Shown: positions 1 through 8,400 of the stretch, piece after piece
Numbering within the stretch: position 1 is the stretch's first letter
Layout: each line of letters starts with the position of its first letter
Source: Paenibacillus wynnii
Lineage (GTDB): Bacteria > Bacillota > Bacilli > Paenibacillales > Paenibacillaceae
NCBI RefSeq assembly: GCF_030812855.1
Contig: NZ_JAUSTK010000014.1
Span: 56,451-120,450 of the forward strand
Direction of reading: 5' to 3'
DNA length: 64,000 nt
The notes under the pieces: model-generated
Database searches by the model: none
Told to the model about the DNA's origin: nothing
Seen by the model: only the letters and a program-made list of their open reading frames with translations
Made by a program: the position numbers and the translations under genes

Positions 1-830
1 TCGAGATATTCAGCAATTTTCTGGGCGTTGCTGCAATGTCTTTCTACACGCAAGGCCATTGTTTTCATTCCTCTTAATATTAAGAAGGAGTCCCAAGCAT
101 TTAAATGTTGGCCCAAATCTCCCATCAGTTTTTTTCTCATAAACTGGATAGTCTCTTTTTTTCCTACTATAAAACCAGCCAATACATCTCCATGACCATT
201 AATATATTTTGTTGCACTATGGACCACAACATCGGCTCCAAGCTCCAAAGGCTTCTGTAAACAAGGGCTCATAAATGTGTTATCGACAATAACGGGCAGC
301 TGATAGGATTTGCAGGCTTCTGTAATTTTTTTAATATCAAGGATTGTTAATTTGGGATTAGAAGGGGTTTCAATATAGACAGCTTTTGTATTTGGTTTAA
401 TAGCCTTAAGCATTGAATGTATATCCGTGCAATCTACGAAATCGAACTGTATACCAAATCGAGGTGCCAAGGATGTCAGAAAGTTATAGGTACCTCCATA
501 AACATCCTTTGTCACAACGACATGGTCCCCTTGCTTCAAGAAGCCGAGCAACGCAATAGAGATTGCAGCCATTCCACTAGAAACTCCTAAAGCATCTTCT
601 CCACCTTCTAAAGCAGCGATCTTTTTTTCCAATGTTCGGGAAGTAGGATTTCCATATCTTCCGTAATAGACACCCTCTGCCTCACCACACACAACTGCTG
701 CTGCTGTTTCTGCATCAGGGAAGGCATAGGCAACTGCAGGTACGATACTTTGTGAGATGGCACCTGTTTGAGGGTCAGGAAACTGGTTTTCATGAATAAT
801 CATCGTATCCATACTCCATTTTGTTTTCAT
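1..830 (-). CDS. PLP-dependent trans-sulfuration enzyme (cystathionine gamma-synthase / methionine gamma-lyase family), partial
   Basis: Cys/Met-metabolism PLP enzyme that makes or breaks a C-S bond at the gamma carbon of an amino acid. The N-terminal 276 codons are present and the C-terminus runs off the left edge. Visible family motifs are the YYGRYGNPTS tyrosine/arginine segment near residue 50, the GEDALGVSSGMAA phosphate-binding stretch, the VDNTF aspartate, and SATKYINGHGD, whose lysine binds PLP. The ATG at 830 has GGGAGG upstream, inside the end of the GntR-type gene seven bases away, so the two are cotranscribed. Synthase, gamma-lyase or acetylhomoserine sulfhydrylase activity cannot be separated by motif alone. 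Confidence 0.9.
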   Translation of the reverse strand, partial: MKTKWSMDTMIIHENQFPDPQTGAISQSIVPAVAYAFPDAETAAAVVCGEAEGVYYGRYGNPTSRTLEKKIAALEGGEDALGVSSGMAAISIALLGFLKQGDHVVVTKDVYGGTYNFLTSLAPRFGIQFDFVDCTDIHSMLKAIKPNTKAVYIETPSNPKLTILDIKKITEACKSYQLPVIVDNTFMSPCLQKPLELGADVVVHSATKYINGHGDVLAGFIVGKKETIQFMRKKLMGDLGQHLNAWDSFLILRGMKTMALRVERHCSNAQKIAEYL

Positions 831-837
831 ATAAAAC

Positions 838-1518
838 TCAATCCTCCCCGTTCACTTGAATTCCTTTTAATCTCTCCAATGCAGAAGATAGACTGCTTAA
901 GATATGATCTTGCATCGCTTTTTCCGCACCGTCCCCATTTCTGTCGACTATCATTTGTAAAATGAGGTTATGCTCTTCATCTGCCTGTGTGTTCCAATCC
1001 CCATGCATGGAAACAAATCGGCAATATCGAAGCGAATGATCCCTTAAGTGATTCAAGATACTCACAAATGTTTTCAGTTCACTCATTTCAGATAAATAAT
1101 CATGAAATTCAAAGCCATACGAAACAAAGTCCTGATTATCGCCCAGCTGAAAGGATTGTTTCATTTTTTCTATCATTTTTGTTAAGTTGTGAATATCTTT
1201 ATCAGTGGCATTTATAGCAGCATTTTTAGCAATATATCCTTCCAGCATGCTGCGAATAAGAAATATTTCTTCAACCTCTTTCATGGTTACTGACGCCACT
1301 TTCAACCTTCCATTAGGTTGTCGAACGAGGAATTCTTCATTCTCTAACCTTTGTATCGCCTCTCTTAATGGAGTGCGGCTAACTCCGAGCAAAGCTGCCA
1401 AATTCTCTTCATGTACAACCTGGTCAGGCCTCAACTCACTATCAATAATTTTTTGTTTGAGTGCAAAATAGGTATTATCCTTGGATAGTCTGCGTGTCCG
1501 CATAACAGAAGTGTTCAT
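838..1518 (-). CDS. GntR family transcriptional regulator (FadR/FCD subgroup)
   Basis: Ligand-responsive repressor or activator of 226 residues. The N-terminal winged helix contains VSRTPLREAIQRLENE, the classic GntR recognition region. The C-terminal all-helical FCD domain carries the metal/ligand histidines (FEFHDYL, LRDHSLRYC). I chose the ATG at 1518 because AGGAG lies about seven bases before it; a longer frame opens at 1560 without a good ribosome site. It is the first gene of a two-gene operon with the trans-sulfuration enzyme, so it probably controls sulfur amino acid use and its own promoter through the palindrome at 1573-1590. Confidence 0.88.
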   Translation of the reverse strand: MNTSVMRTRRLSKDNTYFALKQKIIDSELRPDQVVHEENLAALLGVSRTPLREAIQRLENEEFLVRQPNGRLKVASVTMKEVEEIFLIRSMLEGYIAKNAAINATDKDIHNLTKMIEKMKQSFQLGDNQDFVSYGFEFHDYLSEMSELKTFVSILNHLRDHSLRYCRFVSMHGDWNTQADEEHNLILQMIVDRNGDGAEKAMQDHILSSLSSALERLKGIQVNGED

Positions 1519-1572
1519 AGCCCATCTCCTAATCAATAATCTTCTAGCTCTTATACTCAAAAGTGTAATTGT

Positions 1573-1590
1573 ATAATTGTATACAATTAT
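1573..1590. promoter_or_regulatory. Perfect 18-bp palindrome, probable GntR operator
   Basis: ATAATTGTATACAATTAT reads the same on both strands and lies 55 bases upstream of the GntR-type start. The TTGTATACAA core matches the kind of site bound by FCD-type GntR proteins. Autoregulation is inferred from position. Confidence 0.7.
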
Positions 1591-1871
1591 TTATTTAGTC
1601 TTTCAGGCTTTAATTTCCCTTAGCTTGATAATATAACCGTAACCTCACACATCCCCCACTCATCTCGTGGAGTTAGCCTTATAATACATACAGAAAACGA
1701 TATTGTCCACACTTTTATGTCATTTTTAATAACATTATAACAGTTTAACTTAAAATTTAAGATAATTATCAAAGAAATTTAACGTTACGGCGTTATATTA
1801 TATTACATACATATTGCTATTTGGTAAACCAAAGGATTCCTCCTCTCGCGACATTTGAAACTGACTCCATC
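1591..1871. other. Gene-free AT-rich stretch
   Basis: About 280 bases between the GntR operator and the hairpin at 1873. I see no convincing open frame, RNA gene or repeat here. It could hold the promoter of the GntR operon. Confidence 0.5.
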
Positions 1872-1872
1872 T

Positions 1873-1898
1873 AGACACCCTTATAGGGTGTCTTTTGT
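1873..1898 (+). terminator. Rho-independent terminator-like hairpin
   Basis: GACACCC and GGGTGTC arms with a 4-base loop, followed by TTTTGTTT on the plus strand. No plus-strand gene ends here. It sits directly before the ssrA-3'-like repeat at 1906, the same order (hairpin, then ATGGAGCCGAG) as downstream of the real tmRNA gene, so it may have come with an integrated element. Confidence 0.55.
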
Positions 1899-1905
1899 TT
1901 AACTC

Positions 1906-1932
1906 CATATGGAGCCGAGCTTACATTTTAAA
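1906..1932. repeat. Left copy of the 27-28 bp direct repeat flanking the T7SS island
   Basis: CATATGGAGCCGAGC followed by TTACATTTTAAA. A near-identical copy in the same orientation lies at 19924-19951, with one substitution and one single-base gap. The inner ATGGAGCCGAG also matches the 3' end of the tmRNA gene (46972-46982). The repeat abuts the stop codon of the last T7SS-locus gene. It is read as a candidate attachment-site remnant. Confidence 0.6.
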
Positions 1933-1935
1933 GCT

Positions 1936-2775
1936 TTATCGTTTGAATCCTCCAGTTACTTCATTCCAACTAATCTCTAAAAAAGAAACATCATCACTGG
2001 CAGCATGATCATGTGAGGTATGTATCATCTGCCGAAGTTCTGCATCATCTGGAGGACGCCGCCATTTCTTGTATCCCATTAATCCGTCCGTGAAAACTTG
2101 GATGCAATTAGGCCCGCTTGCGTCTCTCTCAAGACTCACCGTTAGAATAGACGGCCCCTCCCCCAAAACCCCATCACAGCTTGACCAACGGTTCCAGTGG
2201 GAAATTTCTCCCGTTAACAGACCCGGTATTTCAGTGCCGTAATCAAAAAGGCGGATACCCGTATCCCCCAAACATGCAGCCGTGATCTGCCCTTTCTTTT
2301 GTGCAGCAGAATAGATAATTTTCCCACAGACAAATGTAGTCTCACTGCCCTTCATACGTTTCTCCTCCAATACCTCGCGGAAGAGGCCTCCAATATGAGT
2401 CGGGATTTCATGACGGTTGATCATTGCAGTTGCCTGAGCGGTCATTCGTTGCAAACTTGAACATAACCTATACTTTACGTATTCACTATCCATAGAATTG
2501 AAGCAATCCGATTCAGACATGAATTGCAGCAGCGCATCTCCTAAATATTTTGCTGCTAGATTTCCGTAATAGGACTGACTGACTCCGTCGCATACACAGA
2601 ACATAATCCCATCATTCGTTACTTTGTAGGTTAGGTAGTCCTGACCGATATCATCCCCTTGCTGTGTCTCCCTGGAGCGGGCATAGGTATACCGGATGGC
2701 AAACGGGCCTGCTTGCAGTACTGACAGAGGATATTCCAATCGTTGGTCAATCTGAAACAATCTCATCTCTATCAT
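1936..2775 (-). CDS. PP2C-family serine/threonine phosphatase of the T7SS locus
   Basis: Metal-dependent protein phosphatase of 279 residues, cytoplasmic. PP2C landmarks are FCVCDGVSQS near residue 60 (the metal-binding DG, with S-Q-S in place of the usual G-x-G), the CLGDTG strand in the middle and ASDDVSFLEI at the C-terminus, where DD holds the second metal. It is the last gene of the island and starts seven bases after the kinase-VWA gene, with AGGACAGGG as ribosome site; an internal ATG at 2766 is an alternative start. Position suggests it reverses phosphorylation by that kinase, perhaps on EssC or its partners. Confidence 0.85.
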   Translation of the reverse strand: MIEMRLFQIDQRLEYPLSVLQAGPFAIRYTYARSRETQQGDDIGQDYLTYKVTNDGIMFCVCDGVSQSYYGNLAAKYLGDALLQFMSESDCFNSMDSEYVKYRLCSSLQRMTAQATAMINRHEIPTHIGGLFREVLEEKRMKGSETTFVCGKIIYSAAQKKGQITAACLGDTGIRLFDYGTEIPGLLTGEISHWNRWSSCDGVLGEGPSILTVSLERDASGPNCIQVFTDGLMGYKKWRRPPDDAELRQMIHTSHDHAASDDVSFLEISWNEVTGGFKR

Positions 2776-2782
2776 CCCTGTC

Positions 2783-4426
2783 CTATCGTATCGGTGTAGC
2801 AGCAGACATCTGGAAGCCCAAAGATACCATTTCCGGGCTGCTGCCAGGGAGCATCATAACGACTCCGCTCTGTAGGGAATACGAGAATTCCGACATCATC
2901 TCGCGGTAGCTTTCCGGAAGCGAAGAAGACATATTTCTGAGTTTAACCGCGTAGTCATCCTTCAGGGCCATTTCGGGATGAATCCCCTTCCAGCTCCGCG
3001 GATCTTGAATCGATTCTTCAAGAAAATCATCATTAATAAATATATTCTCGACAAGTACTGAACCGTCCGGCACGCTCATCTGCATAATCCGTCTGGCCAC
3101 TGGTTCGGGGTCTTCCCCGGTATGCGCGCCATCAGTCATATGGCAAATTAATGGGGCCGGGCATTTCTGCATACGGGGCAGCTCTTCCCTGAGCATTTCC
3201 TCAGCTCTTTTGAAGGCGCTAGCCGTATCTGTGAATCGTATGGGCGTGAGCTCTGGCAGTGTCCCCGTCCCGGCAATTTCATCTATCGCCTTGATGCCTC
3301 CCAGTAGGTCGTAAACCTCGTCGCTATATGCAAGAATTGCGATTCGATAACGTGCCGCAATTCGACTTCCCTTGGTGGAACGAAAGACCATTTGTTTTAT
3401 GGCGGAAACCAATGCTTTTTTTACGACATCAATTCTTCTGACATTATTCATTTCCATGCCCATTGAAGCACTTACATCAATTAGGTAGATAATTAAGGCC
3501 GGGGTGCTCTGTGTAGCTTGAACAGTAAAGTTTTTTCTCGGGAGCAAACCACCAGTTAAATCTCCAGTTAACGGCGAGGATTCATTTTGCCGATTAATTC
3601 GAACAGTCGGTTCGACAACGGGCGCTTTGTCAGTCACTAATTTAGTAATAAACTCTAGCTGTTTTTTTACTTCGCGTGCGTTTTGAAACCTTTGATCCGG
3701 GTGAGATTCCAGCAATTTTTTGATCAGAATAACATATTCATAGGGAACCCCAGAAGGAATTAACTCAAAGGTGGAGTGCGTTGAAGAGTAATATTTTCCT
3801 CCGCTAAGCAGGAAGTATAACGTCGCACCCAATGAATACAAGTCGCTTCTGAGGTCAGTCTGCCGATTCTCCAACTGCTCCGGAGCAGCAAATACAAGCG
3901 TACCAAGCGCAACGGTGTCATTTAGCTGTCCCTGCTTGAAAGTTCTAGCAATGCCGAAGTCGATTAGCTTCAAATTGTCATACTCATCAACCATAATATT
4001 GGAGGGCTTTAGATCGCGAAAAATAATTGGTTTGGGCTGTTCATGCAAGTAATTCAGGATCTCACATAGCTGCATTGCGTATTTGAGCACATGCTGCATA
4101 GACAGCGGAGAGGCATGTTCACCGTATATTTCCTGAAGCGTGTGCCCATTCACATATTCCATCACCAGATAACATCTGCCTTCAGCATCCGGCTCGAAAT
4201 AATCAGCCACTTTCAGAATGTAAGGGTGGGACAGCTCGCTGAGAATACGCACTTCGTCTAGGAACCTGCTAGTATCAGCTTCCTGATCGACGTTGATTTC
4301 CTTGACCGCCCAAAGCTTGTTATTTAACCTGGAATCCCGCACCCGGTAGACAGCACCCATACCCCCTCTGGCAATAAGCCCCTCCACCAGATATCTCCCA
4401 CCAAGAACCTCTCCGTTCGTTAACAT
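2783..4426 (-). CDS. Serine/threonine protein kinase with C-terminal von Willebrand A domain
   Basis: 547 residues. Residues about 10-270 form a Hanks-type kinase: glycine loop ARGGMGAVY, the AVKEI lysine, the catalytic loop FRDLKPSN (an FRD variant of HRD), and DFG in LIDFGIA. After a linker, residues about 310-530 form a VWA domain with the MIDAS motif DVSASMG and a second acidic motif near THMTDGAHTG. No membrane segment is seen, so it is probably cytosolic. It sits between two WXG100 genes and a PP2C gene. FHA domains bind phosphothreonine, so FHA-EssC encoded upstream is a plausible partner; this is inference. Confidence 0.88.
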   Translation of the reverse strand: MLTNGEVLGGRYLVEGLIARGGMGAVYRVRDSRLNNKLWAVKEINVDQEADTSRFLDEVRILSELSHPYILKVADYFEPDAEGRCYLVMEYVNGHTLQEIYGEHASPLSMQHVLKYAMQLCEILNYLHEQPKPIIFRDLKPSNIMVDEYDNLKLIDFGIARTFKQGQLNDTVALGTLVFAAPEQLENRQTDLRSDLYSLGATLYFLLSGGKYYSSTHSTFELIPSGVPYEYVILIKKLLESHPDQRFQNAREVKKQLEFITKLVTDKAPVVEPTVRINRQNESSPLTGDLTGGLLPRKNFTVQATQSTPALIIYLIDVSASMGMEMNNVRRIDVVKKALVSAIKQMVFRSTKGSRIAARYRIAILAYSDEVYDLLGGIKAIDEIAGTGTLPELTPIRFTDTASAFKRAEEMLREELPRMQKCPAPLICHMTDGAHTGEDPEPVARRIMQMSVPDGSVLVENIFINDDFLEESIQDPRSWKGIHPEMALKDDYAVKLRNMSSSLPESYREMMSEFSYSLQSGVVMMLPGSSPEMVSLGFQMSAATPIR

Positions 4427-4523
4427 ATTACATAGTCCCCAATCCCTGTATGATCCATAGCTTCCTGCTTCTTAAGTGAAAAGAAGGGCAACGGATTATC
4501 TCCATTACCCTATTCAGAACATA

Positions 4524-4826
4524 CTATTTAAATTGGCTCGCATTACTATTGATGGAACTTTCGGCACTTTCGTATCCTTTTACTGTATTATCCAGGAAAG
4601 TGGCATAGGAAGTAATTACATTCTTATATTCCTCAAATCGCGGTTCCATTCCTTTAAACTTCTCACGAATCGTATTACTTGCTTCACTTTGCCAGGTAGC
4701 GGCAAGTCCGTTCATCTCGTTTTTAATTTCTTGCAGTCTGGCACTGAGACTTTCATTGATGGATCTAAGGGTTCCAGCCGTATTGGATACCTCGGGTAAT
4801 GAAATATTAATTCCTTCTGTTGACAT
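4524..4826 (-). CDS. WXG100 family protein (EsxA-like), WQS variant
   Basis: 100-residue helical-hairpin protein of the ESAT-6/WXG100 size class, secreted by or structural to T7SS. The central turn has W-Q-S where W-x-G is usual, at about residue 45, and both helices carry the spaced hydrophobic pattern. The C-terminus ends NASQFK without an obvious YxxxD/E signal. It follows the other WXG100 gene by 18 bases with AAGGAGG as ribosome site, suggesting a heterodimer pair. Confidence 0.88.
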   Translation of the reverse strand: MSTEGINISLPEVSNTAGTLRSINESLSARLQEIKNEMNGLAATWQSEASNTIREKFKGMEPRFEEYKNVITSYATFLDNTVKGYESAESSINSNASQFK

Positions 4827-4844
4827 ATCAGCAGCCTCCTTTTC

Positions 4845-5144
4845 TTAATTGGTTAATTTCTTAGCAGAATTAATTATTTCATTTTGTGTATCCCGATACA
4901 GTTTGGCGCTCTGCTTCAGAAAATCAGAATATTTTAAAAGCAGGTCGTGCATATTCTTGAAGTCATCTTCAAATCCTTGAATCTGAGTAACATATGCTGT
5001 ATTGTCGGCCCCTTTCCAAGCGGAACCCATTCCATTTACCTCAGTGAATAACTTGTTGTATTGTGCTGCGTACTCCGCAGCTTGACTGTCCATCTTCTGT
5101 GCCGCTGAGTCCAGCCGCGCAGGGTCTACTACGATCTTAGCCAT
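4845..5144 (-). CDS. WXG100 family protein (EsxA/EsxB-like)
   Basis: 99 residues, two predicted helices around a canonical W-K-G turn near residue 43 (GSAWKGADN). It is a T7SS substrate or core secreted subunit. It follows the EsaB/YukD gene and precedes a second WXG100 gene, the usual pairing for co-secreted partners. The ATG is supported by GGGGCAGGAAG just upstream. Confidence 0.9.
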   Translation of the reverse strand: MAKIVVDPARLDSAAQKMDSQAAEYAAQYNKLFTEVNGMGSAWKGADNTAYVTQIQGFEDDFKNMHDLLLKYSDFLKQSAKLYRDTQNEIINSAKKLTN

Positions 5145-5179
5145 TCTTCCTGCCCCTTTCAGATATAAAGAATTAAAAT

Positions 5180-5431
5180 TTATATTAACATCAGCATGGA
5201 GCCGTTACTCAAACCCAGCTCACGTGCCGACATGTTAACATCAAGCACTGTTCCAGTGGTCTTGTCGCAGATGACGGTATCCTGAGAGCTGGTAAAGAAT
5301 CCCCCTGATACTTCCGTGACTGCGGCTATCATCAAACCTTCAATCTCAGACAGGCGAAGATCTTGAGGAATAAACACATCAAGTGTCTGGCTTATCGCCG
5401 GGATATACACCTCAATAATGATTTTATCCAA
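5180..5431 (-). CDS. esaB: EsaB/YukD ubiquitin-like T7SS protein
   Basis: 83 residues from the TTG at 5431, which lies ten bases after GGGGAGGAGG; the frame could extend to 5458 but that start has no support. The small beta-grasp pattern (IIIEVYIP, DVFIPQDLRLSEI, TGTVLDVNMSARELGLSNGSML) matches the YukD/EsaB ubiquitin-like family, a cytosolic T7SSb accessory. The start overlaps the essC stop by eight bases, so translation is probably coupled to EssC. Confidence 0.82.
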   Translation of the reverse strand: MDKIIIEVYIPAISQTLDVFIPQDLRLSEIEGLMIAAVTEVSGGFFTSSQDTVICDKTTGTVLDVNMSARELGLSNGSMLMLI

Positions 5432-8400
5432 CGGGTACCGCCTCCTCCCCGAGTGCACTACTACTCAGCAGCTTGACCAGAACAGCCTTGCCGCGATGCA
5501 GCACGTAACCGAAATCATCCCCAATCTCCCGGTACATTTCATTCGCAAATCTAGCTGTCTTCAGTTGATATTGATCGGTAAAGCCGTCTCCAATCCATAT
5601 CCCTTCACCCGCAGCCACATGCTCCTTATACCAAGCCTCATAAGAAATTGTAGCAATATAAGCGGCTCGTTCAGCCAGAACAAAATGCACCTGGTAGGCC
5701 GTATCACCTTTATCAAGCAGAACCTTCCATTTATTCTTGGCATCCTCCGATAGCTTGGACATCAAGGCGGATACTGAAAGCACAATGACCGTTAGCTTCT
5801 CAAACGCAGGAACCGGCTGACCTGCAGCCATCGCATCCTTAAAGGCATTATTCCGCTTCACCAGCGTATTGAACAGTTCAATAACCATCTTCTCTGCAGC
5901 ATCGCTCTGGTCATCGACATAACGGTAATGATCTCGGCGCCCTTCCATAAACCGCCCCTCGGCATCGAATACCAACAACTTGGAAGTCCCTTTCTCCGCG
6001 AGCACCTCAACTAGTCCCTGCACGAAAGCGGTCATGTCAAGATCCCGAGAAAGCACCAGCTGGATATAGGATTGGCTAAAGTCCATATAAGACACTTCAA
6101 GGCTCTCTTTCTCCACACCTACAGGAATCCATCCGTCCTTCCGCTGGTGAATATCTTTCTTTAGAAACGTAAGGTCAACCTTATCTGGTAATATCGGTAC
6201 CCGTTCAGCCGCATTTCCCATCCATTGGTTCGCACAGCTGCTGCAGCTGCTTCGCAATTCGCTTAGCACGTTACCACCGTTTGATTGAATATGGGCTAGC
6301 TGAAATTCATATACATTGTCAGTCTTGAAGATTCCTCTGCCCTTCAGTTTCGAAGGGTAGATACCATCGACATTGCCCAGCACACCCGAATAATCGGAAG
6401 AATCGTTAAGCTGAAGCACAAACAACTGCTTGAAATTCTGTAGTGTTTTGTACCGTACAGCACCTGTGTTAAGTGCAGTCAGAACAAAATAAATACCATA
6501 TTTCACGCCTTCTCTGCTCAACAGCGAGATGCTCTCTTCCTTGCCTTCAAAAAGCTCGGTAAATGCGGAATAGTTATGGATAATAACGGTTATCGAAGGC
6601 TCCTGTTCCGTACAGCTGCGGTTATAAGAGCGGAAGTCACCTCCAAACGGGGAGAACCGTTTCTTTCTAGCTACTATTTTTCGCTGAAGCATTTGGAACA
6701 GATTATTAACTTTTTCGGTATCGTGGGAGAACATCACATCGCCCACATGCGGCGATTCCGAGAATACCCCCAACGTTTCCGAGCCAAAGTCCAGGATATA
6801 CATATTTATTTCATTTGGAGTATGCTGCTCTATCAGCGAAGTGATTAAAGTGGTCATAAAGACTGTTTTGCCGCTTCCCGCAGCCCCATAAATGATTGCG
6901 TTCCCATCCCGGGAAAGCGGAAAGGTCATAGCCAGCTGTCTTTGATTCACCGGATCATCCACTTCGCCGATCACAGGATTGATATCGCCGTAAGAATCCG
7001 TGTGATGCGGGTACTTCTTTTTCAATTCATCAAGATAAATAACAGCAGGAATCGGCTCCAACCACAGCGGCCGCACCTTAATGCCTTCTTCAACAGCTAT
7101 TTGGGAGAGATATTCATTAATCTTATTGATCTGTTTGCTCGGATTATGGAATCTTCTTTTCCGCTTGTCTGCAGCTACCTGCTTCACAATACGGCCCAGA
7201 TTATCAACTACCGTCAAGCTTTGATCCTTCGTTTGTTCCATCCGGTCCGCGGGATAATACGGTGCTCCAGCCCATGCGGATTGCCCCAGCTCAAACAATT
7301 CATTGAAGCCTACCTGAATATAAAACCTCCCGGTTACAGACAATTCGGCGGCATCCGGCCTTTTGATTACATCCATACTGTCAGCCCGCTCTTGGACCTT
7401 CAGTGAAATGCGGAATTTGCTGTTGCTCCAAATCTGGTCATCAACCACGCCGGCAGGCTTCTGGGTTGCCAGAATTAGATGTATGCCCAGGCTTCGTCCG
7501 ATGCGCGCTGCGCTTACCAGCTGTTCCATGAATTCCGGCTGTTGGGTTTTCAACTCGGCGAATTCATCAGAAATAATGAACAGATGTTGAAGCGGCTCTG
7601 TAACTTGGCCTTCCCGGAAGAGCTTCTGGTATTTATAAATATCGATGTTGCTTAATCCCAATCGGCTATTAATGTCCTGAAAAATAGACTGACGCCGCTT
7701 AAGCTCGCTCTGGATTGAAATTAGCGAACGCTTCACCGCAGCGCCGTCCAGATTAGTTATCGTTCCCACTAGGTGAGGCAGACCCGTAAACGCGCTTGCC
7801 ATTCCCCCACCCTTATAGTCGATTAGTATAAAAGCAACCTCTTGCGGATGATAATTTACAGCCAATGACAATATATAGGTCATTATAAATTCACTTTTTC
7901 CTGAGCCTGTCATCCCGGCGATTAATCCGTGCGGACCGTGGAACTTTTCATGAAGATCAAGATTAAATAAGGCTCCTGAGGTATCCACACCGATAGGAGT
8001 TTCAAGAGACAGTACCGGATCGTTATCCTTCCAACGGGTCAAGGCGTTAAGGTGCTCCACCTTACCGACCTCAAACATATCCAGAAACGTCAACATATCC
8101 GGCAGGTTGTACTTGGAGCCCGACGTGTCGAGCCTAATATTGGCCAGATGGACAGCAAGTGCAAGCTCGTTACTGGTTTCATAAGGATCAGGGCAGAAAG
8201 ATATTGAATTTCCAGAAATATCATCTTTGTCATAAATTTTTGAATTTTCTCCGTCACACTCAATGACCAGGGAGCACTCTTTAGGGAGATTCATCAGCTG
8301 ATCATAAAGATGTAGGATACTGAATCCGAGATTTTTTTTCTGCTTTAATAATCCATTGATTATTTCCGCTTTGCCCGCTAGATGCCTGTCTGCAGCTATA

